The notes under the pieces were generated by a model. That model saw nothing but the letters and a program-made list of their open reading frames with translations. It made no database searches and was not told where the DNA came from. A stretch of DNA of 64,000 nucleotides from positions 62,001 through 126,000 of the forward strand of contig CAWAJW010000016.1 in the NCBI GenBank assembly GCA_963782475.1, written 5' to 3'. Source of the DNA: CAVQBP01 sp963782475. GTDB lineage: Bacteria; Bacteroidota; Ignavibacteria; Ignavibacteriales; Ignavibacteriaceae. Positions within the stretch are counted from its first letter, which is position 1. Each line of letters starts with the position of its first letter. A program made the translations under genes and the position numbers. Shown here piece by piece: positions 31,607-40,037 of this stretch.

Positions 31607-33055
31607 ATGGATTCAAAATACGAAGCTGTAATTGGATTGGAAGTTCATGCCCAGTTATTAACCAGTTCTAAAATTTTCTGCGGATGTTCAACTAAATTTG
31701 GAAATGCACCCAATTCTAATACTTGCCCGATTTGTCTAGGTCATCCCGGTGTATTACCCGTTTTGAATAAAAAAGTTGTTGAATTTACAGTTTTGATGGG
31801 ATTAGCTACAAATTGTACTATAAATGAAAAGTCCATCTTTGCCAGAAAGAATTATTTTTATCCGGATCTTCCTAAAGGATACCAGATCTCCCAATATGAA
31901 CAACCAATTTGTGAAAATGGGTTTCTAAATATAAAAAAAGAGGTTAATACAGAAAAAAAGATCGGCATTAAAAGAATTCATATGGAAGAAGATGCAGGTA
32001 AATCTATCCATGATCAGAATTTCGATACACTGGTAGATGTAAACCGGTGCGGAGTTCCTTTAATCGAGATTGTAAGCGAACCTGATATGAGGAGCGGGGA
32101 AGAAGCGTATCTATATCTATCAAAGATAAAACAAATTGTTCAATATCTTGGTATTTGCGATGGGAATATGGAAGAGGGTTCTTTAAGATGCGATGCAAAT
32201 ATATCGGTTAGATTAGTGGGTGAAGAGAAATTAGGTACGAAAACAGAAGTTAAAAATATGAATTCATTCCGCAATGTTGAAAAAGCAATAAATTATGAAA
32301 TTATAAGGCAGGTAGAAATTCTTGAGGAAGGCGGAAAAATTATCCAGCAAACACTTTTGTGGAATGCTGATAACAATGAAGCCGTTCCAATGAGAAGTAA
32401 AGAAGAGGCACATGATTACAGGTATTTTCCTGAACCTGATTTACTGCCGGTGATTGTAAATGAAGAATGGAAAAGTGAGATCTCAAAAAATCTTCCGGAA
32501 TTACCAGAGAAGAGAAAAGAAAGATTAATAACAAAATACAATTTACCGGAATATGATGCAGAGCTTCTCACACAAAACCGGGGCATAGCAGATTATTATG
32601 AAAGGGTTGTTGATAAAACCAGCGATTATAAATCTGCCAGTAATTGGATAATGGGGGACGTTTTAAAATCGATGAACGAAGAGAAAATTGAAATCGAAAA
32701 CTTCCGGATTCAACCTGAAAATCTAGCCGAACTTATAAATATCATTAATAAAGGAATAATAAATATTAAAATAGGTAAAGATGTATTCCAGCAAATGATA
32801 AAAGAAGGGAAGAAGGCATCAGCCATAGTTGAAGAAAAAAATCTTATTCAAATAACCGATTCATCTGAAATAGAAAATATTATCGATTCAATCCTGGAAA
32901 AAAATTCTAATGAAGTTAAACAGTATTTGGACGGTAAGGAAAAGGTTTTTGGCTTTTTTGTCGGGCAGGTTATGCGTGAATCAAAAGGTAAAGCAAATCC
33001 TAAATTAGTAAATGAAGTTTTAAGAGATAAATTAAATTCTTTAAAAGAAGCATAA
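31607..33055 (+). CDS. gatB: Asp-tRNA(Asn)/Glu-tRNA(Gln) amidotransferase subunit B
   Basis: GatB is the kinase and tRNA-binding subunit of GatCAB, which converts Glu-tRNA(Gln) or Asp-tRNA(Asn) to the correct aminoacyl-tRNA. The family start is clear: YEAVIGLEVHAQLLTSSKIFCGCS. It is followed by the zinc-site cysteines (CGCS and CPICLGHPG), FYPDLPKGYQISQYE, EEDAGKSIHD and VDVNRCGVPLIEIVSEPD. The C-terminal tail has the Yqey/GatB region ending NPKLVNEVLRDKL. The length is 482 residues. A GGAAG ribosome binding site precedes the ATG. gatA and gatC are not in this window. Confidence 0.96.
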   Translation: MDSKYEAVIGLEVHAQLLTSSKIFCGCSTKFGNAPNSNTCPICLGHPGVLPVLNKKVVEFTVLMGLATNCTINEKSIFARKNYFYPDLPKGYQISQYEQPICENGFLNIKKEVNTEKKIGIKRIHMEEDAGKSIHDQNFDTLVDVNRCGVPLIEIVSEPDMRSGEEAYLYLSKIKQIVQYLGICDGNMEEGSLRCDANISVRLVGEEKLGTKTEVKNMNSFRNVEKAINYEIIRQVEILEEGGKIIQQTLLWNADNNEAVPMRSKEEAHDYRYFPEPDLLPVIVNEEWKSEISKNLPELPEKRKERLITKYNLPEYDAELLTQNRGIADYYERVVDKTSDYKSASNWIMGDVLKSMNEEKIEIENFRIQPENLAELINIINKGIINIKIGKDVFQQMIKEGKKASAIVEEKNLIQITDSSEIENIIDSILEKNSNEVKQYLDGKEKVFGFFVGQVMRESKGKANPKLVNEVLRDKLNSLKEA

Positions 33056-33068
33056 TAAAGAAATAAAT

Positions 33069-33072
33069 GGAG
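33069..33072 (+). promoter_or_regulatory. Ribosome binding site that fixes the lepB TTG start
   Basis: GGAG at 33069-33072 lies 7 bases before the TTG at 33080. The nearby ATG at 33067 is out of frame with LepB, so the TTG start is the best choice. Confidence 0.6.
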
Positions 33073-33079
33073 CAGAAAA

Positions 33080-34015
33080 TTGTCATTCAAAAGCGGAGTA
33101 AAAAGATTTTTCGGTATAAAAACCGAGGAAGAATTAAATCAGAAGAAAACGCCTAAAGAAAAAGCTAAAGAGTTTATTGAATCACTTTTTTTTGCGGCAA
33201 TAGCAGCTTTTCTTATAATTACTTTTGTAATTCAAAATACCAGGATCCCTACCGGGTCAATGGAAGATACAATCCTTGTCGGAGATTTTGTCCTGGTCAA
33301 TAAGTTTATTTATGGCTCTTCATCCCCGCATTATATTCCATTTACGGAAATCAAAATTCCATATTTTACACTTCCAGCGTTTCGCGAACCTCATAGAAAA
33401 GATATTGTGGTTTTTGAATGGCCCGGTGAAAGAGATAACTTAAGAGCATCCGAACTAGGAGTAAATTATGTTAAAAGATGTATTGGCGTTCCCGGGGATA
33501 CAATTCAAGTTATAGATAAAGTTGTGTTTGTTAACGGTAAGGAATTCTGGATTCCTTCTCACATTAAATATTTAAATCCATTTGCAAAACCTAAAGGTTA
33601 TATTGAACCCAGGATTTTCCCCAAAGGAATGCCTTGGAATGAAGATAACTATGGTCCCTTGATTATTCCAAAGAAAGGTTTTACAATTCCATTAAATTTA
33701 GATAATGTTGAGCAATGGAGAACAACAATTGATCGTGAATATGGAAAAAGAGTTGTAGGAATTGAAGGGAATCATGTAACGATTGAAGGTAAACCTGTCA
33801 GTTCATATACATTTAAAAAAGATTATTTCTTTATGATGGGAGATAATCGAGACGACAGCTTAGACAGCAGGTTCTGGGGTTTTGTACCGAGAGATGCTGT
33901 TGTCGGTGAAGCGTTCATCACTCTTTTTTCATGGGATAGGGATATTCCTTTCTCAGATTTATTCAGATTAATTGGCTCTATCCGGCTAGACAGAGTGTTA
34001 TTACTCTTACATTAA
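33080..34015 (+). CDS. lepB: Signal peptidase I
   Basis: LepB cleaves signal peptides of exported proteins at the outer face of the inner membrane. One N-terminal membrane span is at residues 35-52 (LFFAAIAAFLIITFVIQ). The catalytic Ser60 is in IPTGSMEDTILVGD and the catalytic base Lys132 in YVKRCIGVPGD. The box MMGDNRDDSLDSRFWGFVP lies near the C-terminus. The length of 311 residues is somewhat long because of an insert between the Lys and the C-terminal box, a common feature of Bacteroidota/Ignavibacteria LepB. Translation starts at a TTG. It follows gatB by 24 bases. Confidence 0.95.
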   Translation: MSFKSGVKRFFGIKTEEELNQKKTPKEKAKEFIESLFFAAIAAFLIITFVIQNTRIPTGSMEDTILVGDFVLVNKFIYGSSSPHYIPFTEIKIPYFTLPAFREPHRKDIVVFEWPGERDNLRASELGVNYVKRCIGVPGDTIQVIDKVVFVNGKEFWIPSHIKYLNPFAKPKGYIEPRIFPKGMPWNEDNYGPLIIPKKGFTIPLNLDNVEQWRTTIDREYGKRVVGIEGNHVTIEGKPVSSYTFKKDYFFMMGDNRDDSLDSRFWGFVPRDAVVGEAFITLFSWDRDIPFSDLFRLIGSIRLDRVLLLLH

Positions 34016-34166
34016 GGAAATTGAATTTTTTAGCGGACTTTTTCATATTATTGCAGATCACTTCAGTATAAATGATCACAATATTATTATTTACCTCCCT
34101 ATAAATTAAATCCTAATCAAACTCTATAATTATTAAAGATATGGCTAATCATACAAAAGTTCAATT

Positions 34167-35267
34167 ATGAATATTGCAATAGCGTTAAGAGCTTACGATC
34201 GATTTGGAGGTATTGGCATCTATTCTCGAAATATTGTAAAACACCTGCTGAAAATCGATAAAATTAATCATTATATATTTTTTTATAATGATAAAAAACA
34301 TATAGGTACATATAATAATAATGAAAATGTTTCTGAAATATTTCTTCCGCCTGCGAATGCATTTTTTTGGGATCAATGGGAATTGCTGAAGGCATTGAAT
34401 AAATTTTCCATAGATCTTGTTTTTAATACCAAATTTACAGTCCCGCTTTTTACAAAAGCAAAAACTATTATGGCATTACACGGGAGTTCCTGGTATACCA
34501 ACCCTGAATTTTATAATAAATTTGACATTTTATATGTTCATGCAATGATGCCTGCATATTGCAGAAAAGCAAATTTTCTTATTTCTAATTCCAGCTTAAC
34601 TACCAAAGATTATATTAAATATTTGCATGTAACACAGGAAAAAATTGCAACTGTTCCGCTTGCTGCCGGTGAAGAATTTGTACCGATAAATGATCAACAA
34701 GTATTAGCCGAAATACAAACTAAATATAGGTTGCCTGAAAATTTTATTTTAACCGTAACCAGCTATGAAGAAAAAAGAAAGAATTTTAAGACATTATTAA
34801 AAGCATTTGAAAATTGCCGAAAAAAAATAGACCTGGATTTAGTTGTAGTCGGTAAAAATTGTAATAGATATATTTCTGATTTTAATTTAGAAGAGCGGGG
34901 ATTGTTAGATAATATTCATTTTCCTGGCTGGGTTGATCAAAGTGACTTACCCGCCATTTATAATCTTGCTAAGGCTTATATATTCCCTTCAGTCTATGAA
35001 GAATTTGGAATTCCAGTTCTTGAAGCAATGGCATGCGGGTGCCCTGTTATTGCATCTAATACCGGTGCAATACCCGAAATAGCAGGAGGTGCAGCTTTAC
35101 TTTGTGATCCATTTGACGATGAACAGTTTTCAAAAGGTATTTGCGACATTATTAGTTCAAAGCAAGTTGAACAAAACTACCGAAATAAAGGTATAGAAAA
35201 AGTAAAAAATTTTTCATGGTTTAGAACGGCAAAAGAAACTCTTGAAATAATTAATCGATTCTCTTAA
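34167..35267 (+). CDS. GT4-family glycosyltransferase (MtfB/mannosyltransferase-like)
   Basis: This is an intact GT-B glycosyltransferase of 366 residues. The N-terminus has the glycine-rich acceptor loop DRFGGIGIYSRNI. The middle has FFWDQWELL and a surface-exposed HGSSWY. The donor domain shows ILTVTSYEEKRKN, HFPGWVDQSDLPAIYN, and FPSVYEEFGIPVLEAMACGCPVIAS with the retaining-enzyme E(x7)E motif (EEFGIPVLE), then NTGAIPEIAGGAALL. This pattern is close to mannosyltransferases of O-antigen clusters. It begins a second sugar locus and is preceded by 151 bases with no other gene. Confidence 0.88.
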   Translation: MNIAIALRAYDRFGGIGIYSRNIVKHLLKIDKINHYIFFYNDKKHIGTYNNNENVSEIFLPPANAFFWDQWELLKALNKFSIDLVFNTKFTVPLFTKAKTIMALHGSSWYTNPEFYNKFDILYVHAMMPAYCRKANFLISNSSLTTKDYIKYLHVTQEKIATVPLAAGEEFVPINDQQVLAEIQTKYRLPENFILTVTSYEEKRKNFKTLLKAFENCRKKIDLDLVVVGKNCNRYISDFNLEERGLLDNIHFPGWVDQSDLPAIYNLAKAYIFPSVYEEFGIPVLEAMACGCPVIASNTGAIPEIAGGAALLCDPFDDEQFSKGICDIISSKQVEQNYRNKGIEKVKNFSWFRTAKETLEIINRFS

Positions 35268-35373
35268 TTTAAATCTAATAATAATTCAATAAGAGAAGTT
35301 AGTACCGGTTTATTTGTTCTTAGCTATTCTGGGTTAACATCCTTTTTATTTAATAAAAAAGAAAAAATTTATA

Positions 35374-36620
35374 ATGGCACAAAAGCCTTCTCAAAAAGTT
35401 TGTGCTTTGATGGAAAGTTATTATCCTGTAATTGGGGGCATGGAATCGCAAGCTTCGATATTATACAAAGGATTAATAGAAAAAAATATTCAAATTAATG
35501 TTGTTACTCGCAGAATCGAACCCAATTTTAAAAAGAAGAGTATATAAATGGTATATACGTTAATAGAATTTTACCCAAAGGATACGGCCAATTAAAAAGA
35601 TGGATAATGATAGTACCAAGTATGTATTACTTGATTAAAAATGTACATAATTATGATATAATTTTTGTAAATGGTTATCGCTCCTTGGGGGTTGCGGGGG
35701 TTCTTATTAGCAAAATATTTCGAAAACAATGCATCCTTAAAGCATCTAGTAATGGTGAAATGTCCGGTGAATTTTTTTATACAGGTTTAATAAGACTTGG
35801 AATTAATAAAAAAACTTTTTTGTTTAGATTTTTTTTAAGAATTCGAAATGTTTTGCTTAAGAAAGCTGATGCTTTTGTAAGTTTTTCTCCTAAAATCACA
35901 AATGAGTTGAAGATGAGCGGCATCAAATCAGAAAATATATATGAAATTCCAAATTGTTTTGACCAAAATCAATTTTTTAAAATTAAAGATGATGAAAAAA
36001 TTAAATTAAGAAAAAGTTTGAATCTTCCTGTAAATAGTAAGATTCTTATATTTACAGGTAGATTAGCTGTAGAAAAAGGGCTCCCGTTTTTACTAGCAGT
36101 TTGGAATGAAATTCAAAAAATTCATAAAGATGCATTATTACTTTTAGTGGGTTCAGGGAAAGATTTAAGATTTTCTTGTGAAGAAGAACTTAAAGAATAT
36201 GTAAAAAAAAATAATCTCAGTGATAGTGTGATATTTACAGGAAAAGTAAATTTTGATAAAGTTCATGAATATCTTAAGTCTTCAGATATTTTTGTTTTCC
36301 CTTCAAATGATGAAGCCTTTGGTAATTCATTAATTGAAGCAATGGCTTGCGGCCTTCCTTCAATCACAACATCTTTTATTATTCAACATGGTTATAATGG
36401 ATATTCAATTGAAATAGAGAGTTTTAATCAACTATATTATTATATAGATTTACTGTTGAAGAATAGAGAGCTAATAGATGAACTGGGGAGAAATGCCTTA
36501 CAAACATCCAGAGAAAAATATTCAAAATCGATAGTTGTACAGAGTTACATTAAATTATTTAATAATGTATACAATTTACGAGAAAATATTAAAATGAGAA
36601 AAATATTAAGTGATATTTAA
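35374..36620 (+). CDS. GT4-family glycosyltransferase, one frameshift
   Basis: The start ATG at 35374 gives MAQKPSQKVCALMESYYPVIGG, with the GG loop of the acceptor domain at about residues 21-22. The frame ends in an A-rich run at 35530-35547, and the sequence continues in the next frame as INGIYVNRILPKGYGQLKR. Later motifs are FVNGYRSLGVAGVLI, IFTGRLAVEKGLPFLL, LLVGSGKDL and FPSNDEAFGNSLIEAMACGLPSI, which holds the E(x7)E site. Repaired length is about 415 residues. The stop overlaps the deacetylase start by 11 bases. Confidence 0.83.
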
Positions 36621-37470
36621 CCAAAACTTAAATAATTCTATCAATGCGAATTTAATTTTTAAAGATAAAATTTTAATATTTGTTCCCCACATGGATGATG
36701 AGATATTAGGATGCGGCGGAACAATCGCACAATTGAATAATAAAAATAGTGTTAAATTTGTTTTTGCAACTGATTGTAGGAAATTACCTTTTATTATTGA
36801 ATCATTAAATATAAACTTAAATAAAATTCGTAGTAATGAATCTATATCTGCATTGAAGACCTTGGGTATTGATGAAAAAAATATAATTTTTTTGAATTTA
36901 CCTAATCATCAACTCAAAAAATATTCTGATACCTTGACCAATGAATTAATTAAGTTGATAAAAAAAGAGGAACCGGATTTTATTTTCACTCCTTTCAGAT
37001 ATGATCGACATCCTGATCATATTGAACTGCATAGTTCAACAATTAGAGCCTATTCAATTACAAACTCAAGTGCACAATTATTTGAATACTTTGTCTACAC
37101 CGATTGGCAGATGCTTAAATATAGAGATATTAGAAAGTATTTAAATCCGGAGCTTTTGATTAAAATAAACACAAGTAATGTCATTGATATTAAGAGAAAA
37201 GCATTAGATTGTTTTAAAAGTCAAACAACAATTTATTTTAAAGAACAGTATCGTCCTATTTTAAATGAAGCTTTTCTTGAAAATAATTGCCGGACTCATG
37301 AATTTTTTTTAAAAACAGATCTTAAATCTTCAAAACCTGTTTTCAAAAATTCTCGTTGTTGGATATATATTGTTTATCATATTGAACCTTTTTTAAAATT
37401 TGAAAAAGATAGAATCCTTTCCATAGCACATAAAACTAAAAAGAAGAATCAGAGGACTAATTACAAATAG
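36610..37470 (+). CDS. PIG-L/LmbE family deacetylase
   Basis: PIG-L enzymes are zinc-dependent N-deacetylases of N-acetylglucosamine-containing substrates. The zinc/active-site motif PHMDDEILGCGGT is at residues 26-38, and the second metal-binding histidine lies in RYDRHPDHIELH, where the H-P-D-H pattern matches the family. The length is 286 residues. The start is a GTG that overlaps the preceding glycosyltransferase. In this position it probably deacetylates an amino sugar of the glycan made by its neighbours. The reading frame is intact. Confidence 0.88.
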   Translation: MIFNQNLNNSINANLIFKDKILIFVPHMDDEILGCGGTIAQLNNKNSVKFVFATDCRKLPFIIESLNINLNKIRSNESISALKTLGIDEKNIIFLNLPNHQLKKYSDTLTNELIKLIKKEEPDFIFTPFRYDRHPDHIELHSSTIRAYSITNSSAQLFEYFVYTDWQMLKYRDIRKYLNPELLIKINTSNVIDIKRKALDCFKSQTTIYFKEQYRPILNEAFLENNCRTHEFFLKTDLKSSKPVFKNSRCWIYIVYHIEPFLKFEKDRILSIAHKTKKKNQRTNYK

Positions 37471-37521
37471 TAATTTAAAATTATTATTTTTCTGAAAGTT
37501 GAAATAAAACACATTTCTTAA

Positions 37522-39003
37522 ATGCACATTGAACAAGCAGCAGATATAAAAAAAACCATAGGCAACATCTCTTCATCCTATTTAATTAGGATTGCTCGAT
37601 ATCCGTTTTTAATAATATATATTTTTATTATTCCACGTATGATAGGCGCTTCTGATTACGGAAGACTCGCCTTCTTCATTTCGATTTTAATGCTTTCATC
37701 TGAAATTTTAACCTTCGGTATTACTCCGGTATTAGGAAGATTTTTACCTGAATATATAATAAAAAAAGAAACACAAAAATTAGAACGTCTACTATCTTCT
37801 TATTTTATTTTAGAATTGATTATAATTTTAATATTATCATTCGCCGGAATAATATCATTTATTTTTATCCAGATTTCGCAGCAGGAGTTTTTTTATATCG
37901 TTATAATATTTTTTGCAGTAATTCTTGAAATTTATTCTTCTATACTTTTCTCTATTTTATATGGTTTAAATTATGTAGGTAAATCGAATGTTACAGATCT
38001 CTTTAGGACAGTTTTCAGATTGGTATTTCTTCTGGTATTTTATCCGATATGGGGATTTACCGGAGCTCTCTTCTCCCTTATACTAACACCGATTTTGTCA
38101 AGTATTTATGCGTTCTATTTTATTAGAAAAGAAATAAAATTTAAATATCAAAAACCGATTCTGAAAGAATTTCTACCAAAGTTTAAATTCGGCATTAATA
38201 TTTTTGCCCCGACTTTGTTCTTTCTATTTCAACAGCAGATCGGGCCGGTGTTTCTTAAAATCTTTTCAATAAGCAATAAAGAAATTGGTTTTTTTGATTT
38301 AGCTAATCAGGGATTTCTTGTTTTATTTGGATTAGCCGCAACAGGTTTTCGTGCTTTAATTCCAATATCTTCAAAATTTCAGATAACAGGGCAAGAAGGG
38401 AAAAGTATTAAATGGCTTTTTATGTTGTTCAGGTATATTCTGCCTATGCTTTTAATAATTGTTTCGGGGTTTTATTTTTTCGGGTATGAATCTATAATTC
38501 TTATTTTAGGAAAAGAATATTTACATGTATACACAATTACTTTAATAATTTTGATCAGCATGCCGATCTGGATTATTGGACAATTGGGTTATGTAAGATC
38601 CATTTCCTTATTGAATGCAAAACCATATTTCTTTTCAAGAATATATTCTACAATAATATTTATAATATTTGGAGTATTATTGGTTACTAATTTGGGAGCA
38701 ACTGGCCTGGCTTTTTCAATTCTTTTAAGCGGGATCACTTTTTCAGCAAGCATGTTATTATCATATAAAGAGATGATTTTGCATATAAGTATAATTTTAG
38801 TAAAAACATTCATTTCATTTGTCAGTTTTCTGCCAATTCTTTTTTTGAATTCCCAAAGTATCGGATTAAAATTAATTGTATTTTTATCCTGTTTAATATT
38901 GTTTCTTATTATACTTTTTAAATTAAAAATAATTAATAAAAATGAATTGAAACAATTATTGTACGTTCTTCAAAAGAAGAATATTGAAAATGCATCTATA
39001 TAA
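37522..39003 (+). CDS. MOP/Wzx-type oligosaccharide flippase
   Basis: This is an intact polytopic membrane protein of 493 residues with about fourteen hydrophobic spans. The N-terminus has SSYLIRIARYPFLIIYIFIIPRMIGASDYGRLAFF, the standard first span and amphipathic loop of the MOP superfamily. FGITPVLGRFLPEYI and the central FLFQQQIGPVFLK are also family-like. It belongs to the second sugar locus, after two glycosyltransferases and a PIG-L deacetylase. It is the second flippase in the window, which suggests two separate glycans. Confidence 0.9.
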   Translation: MHIEQAADIKKTIGNISSSYLIRIARYPFLIIYIFIIPRMIGASDYGRLAFFISILMLSSEILTFGITPVLGRFLPEYIIKKETQKLERLLSSYFILELIIILILSFAGIISFIFIQISQQEFFYIVIIFFAVILEIYSSILFSILYGLNYVGKSNVTDLFRTVFRLVFLLVFYPIWGFTGALFSLILTPILSSIYAFYFIRKEIKFKYQKPILKEFLPKFKFGINIFAPTLFFLFQQQIGPVFLKIFSISNKEIGFFDLANQGFLVLFGLAATGFRALIPISSKFQITGQEGKSIKWLFMLFRYILPMLLIIVSGFYFFGYESIILILGKEYLHVYTITLIILISMPIWIIGQLGYVRSISLLNAKPYFFSRIYSTIIFIIFGVLLVTNLGATGLAFSILLSGITFSASMLLSYKEMILHISIILVKTFISFVSFLPILFLNSQSIGLKLIVFLSCLILFLIILFKLKIINKNELKQLLYVLQKKNIENASI

Positions 39004-39010
39004 CCTCGTA

Positions 39011-39904
39011 CTAAAAAATAAATGTAATCCCGAATTTAAATTGATCATAAGCCAATGGAGCTGAAGTTTTAAATGGCCAATTCATTTTTTCCTGTCTTAG
39101 TTGATACATTCCGTAGGACAAAGCTCCTTTTAAGATAAAACTTACAATGGGAACGGCGATAGGAGATGAATCCTTAATTTCATTTATAAACGCATCGAGA
39201 GCTCCCTGACCAGCCAAATAAATCACTTCGCTTCCAAGCCATTTCCATACCATATGTCTTTCAAATATTATTGTTCTTTCATAACCTGCTCCAACTGCAA
39301 TTACTGGAAACAATTTTATTCTAATTCCATCTTCAGTGCTTGTCCCGAAACGAAAGGATTGGTTGAATCTGTCGAGCTTTTCTTTATCTTCTTGATTAGC
39401 CGGAGAATCTTTTAAATCAAACCTGGACCAGACAAAAGAGCCTGAATTATAAAGTACTAAAGATGAATTTCCTAATTTATAACCATAACCTTTACTCCAG
39501 CCTCCGCCAAAACGCCATAAATTAGATCTTAATCCCTCTGCATTAGTTTTGTTTGATAATTCTGTAGAAATATAACTTAAGAAAAGATTTGTAAATCGAT
39601 ATTTAACTATTTCTTCAGAATCATCAATTGGAGTTTCTCTAAGATGCCCAAGCTTTAATTCAAGTGAATTCGGTTTAGCAAAGGAAGAATTTATCCCTTT
39701 TAAATTAATGTCGGAAAAACCGTAACTAAAATTAATTGCCGGTTTGCCTTTTTTATGAAAGCTTTCAAATTCGGATTTGAATTCTTCCCAGTCCGATGTC
39801 TTTGTTGAGTCATGATCATATTTTCTATCACTTCCATTTGAAAATGCCCGGAACGATAAAACTAACAAAAAGATCGGAATCAATAATAGACTTTTAATAA
39901 GCAT
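39011..39904 (-). CDS. Predicted outer-membrane beta-barrel protein, unknown family
   Basis: A signal peptide (MLIKSLLLIPIFLLVLSFRAFSNG) starts the protein. The rest has alternating short amphipathic strands (INFSYGFSDINLKG, NSLELKLGHLRE, YRFTNLFLSYIST, IRIKLFPVIAVGAGYERT) and ends in FKFGITFIF. That terminal aromatic strand is the typical outer-membrane barrel assembly signal. The length is 297 residues. No family was recognised. It converges with the flippase gene 8 bases away. Its association with the sugar locus is possible but unproven. Confidence 0.6.
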   Translation of the reverse strand: MLIKSLLLIPIFLLVLSFRAFSNGSDRKYDHDSTKTSDWEEFKSEFESFHKKGKPAINFSYGFSDINLKGINSSFAKPNSLELKLGHLRETPIDDSEEIVKYRFTNLFLSYISTELSNKTNAEGLRSNLWRFGGGWSKGYGYKLGNSSLVLYNSGSFVWSRFDLKDSPANQEDKEKLDRFNQSFRFGTSTEDGIRIKLFPVIAVGAGYERTIIFERHMVWKWLGSEVIYLAGQGALDAFINEIKDSSPIAVPIVSFILKGALSYGMYQLRQEKMNWPFKTSAPLAYDQFKFGITFIF

Positions 39905-40037
39905 TTATCTCTCCCTTTTTAAATAATTTAATTAACTATTACAGATGCAATTATAAGGTGTTTTAGGGTAAATGGTAATTAAAAAATGTTGAAATGTATA
40001 AAAAGATGAAATCCGGTATTAATTGAAGATAAAAATA

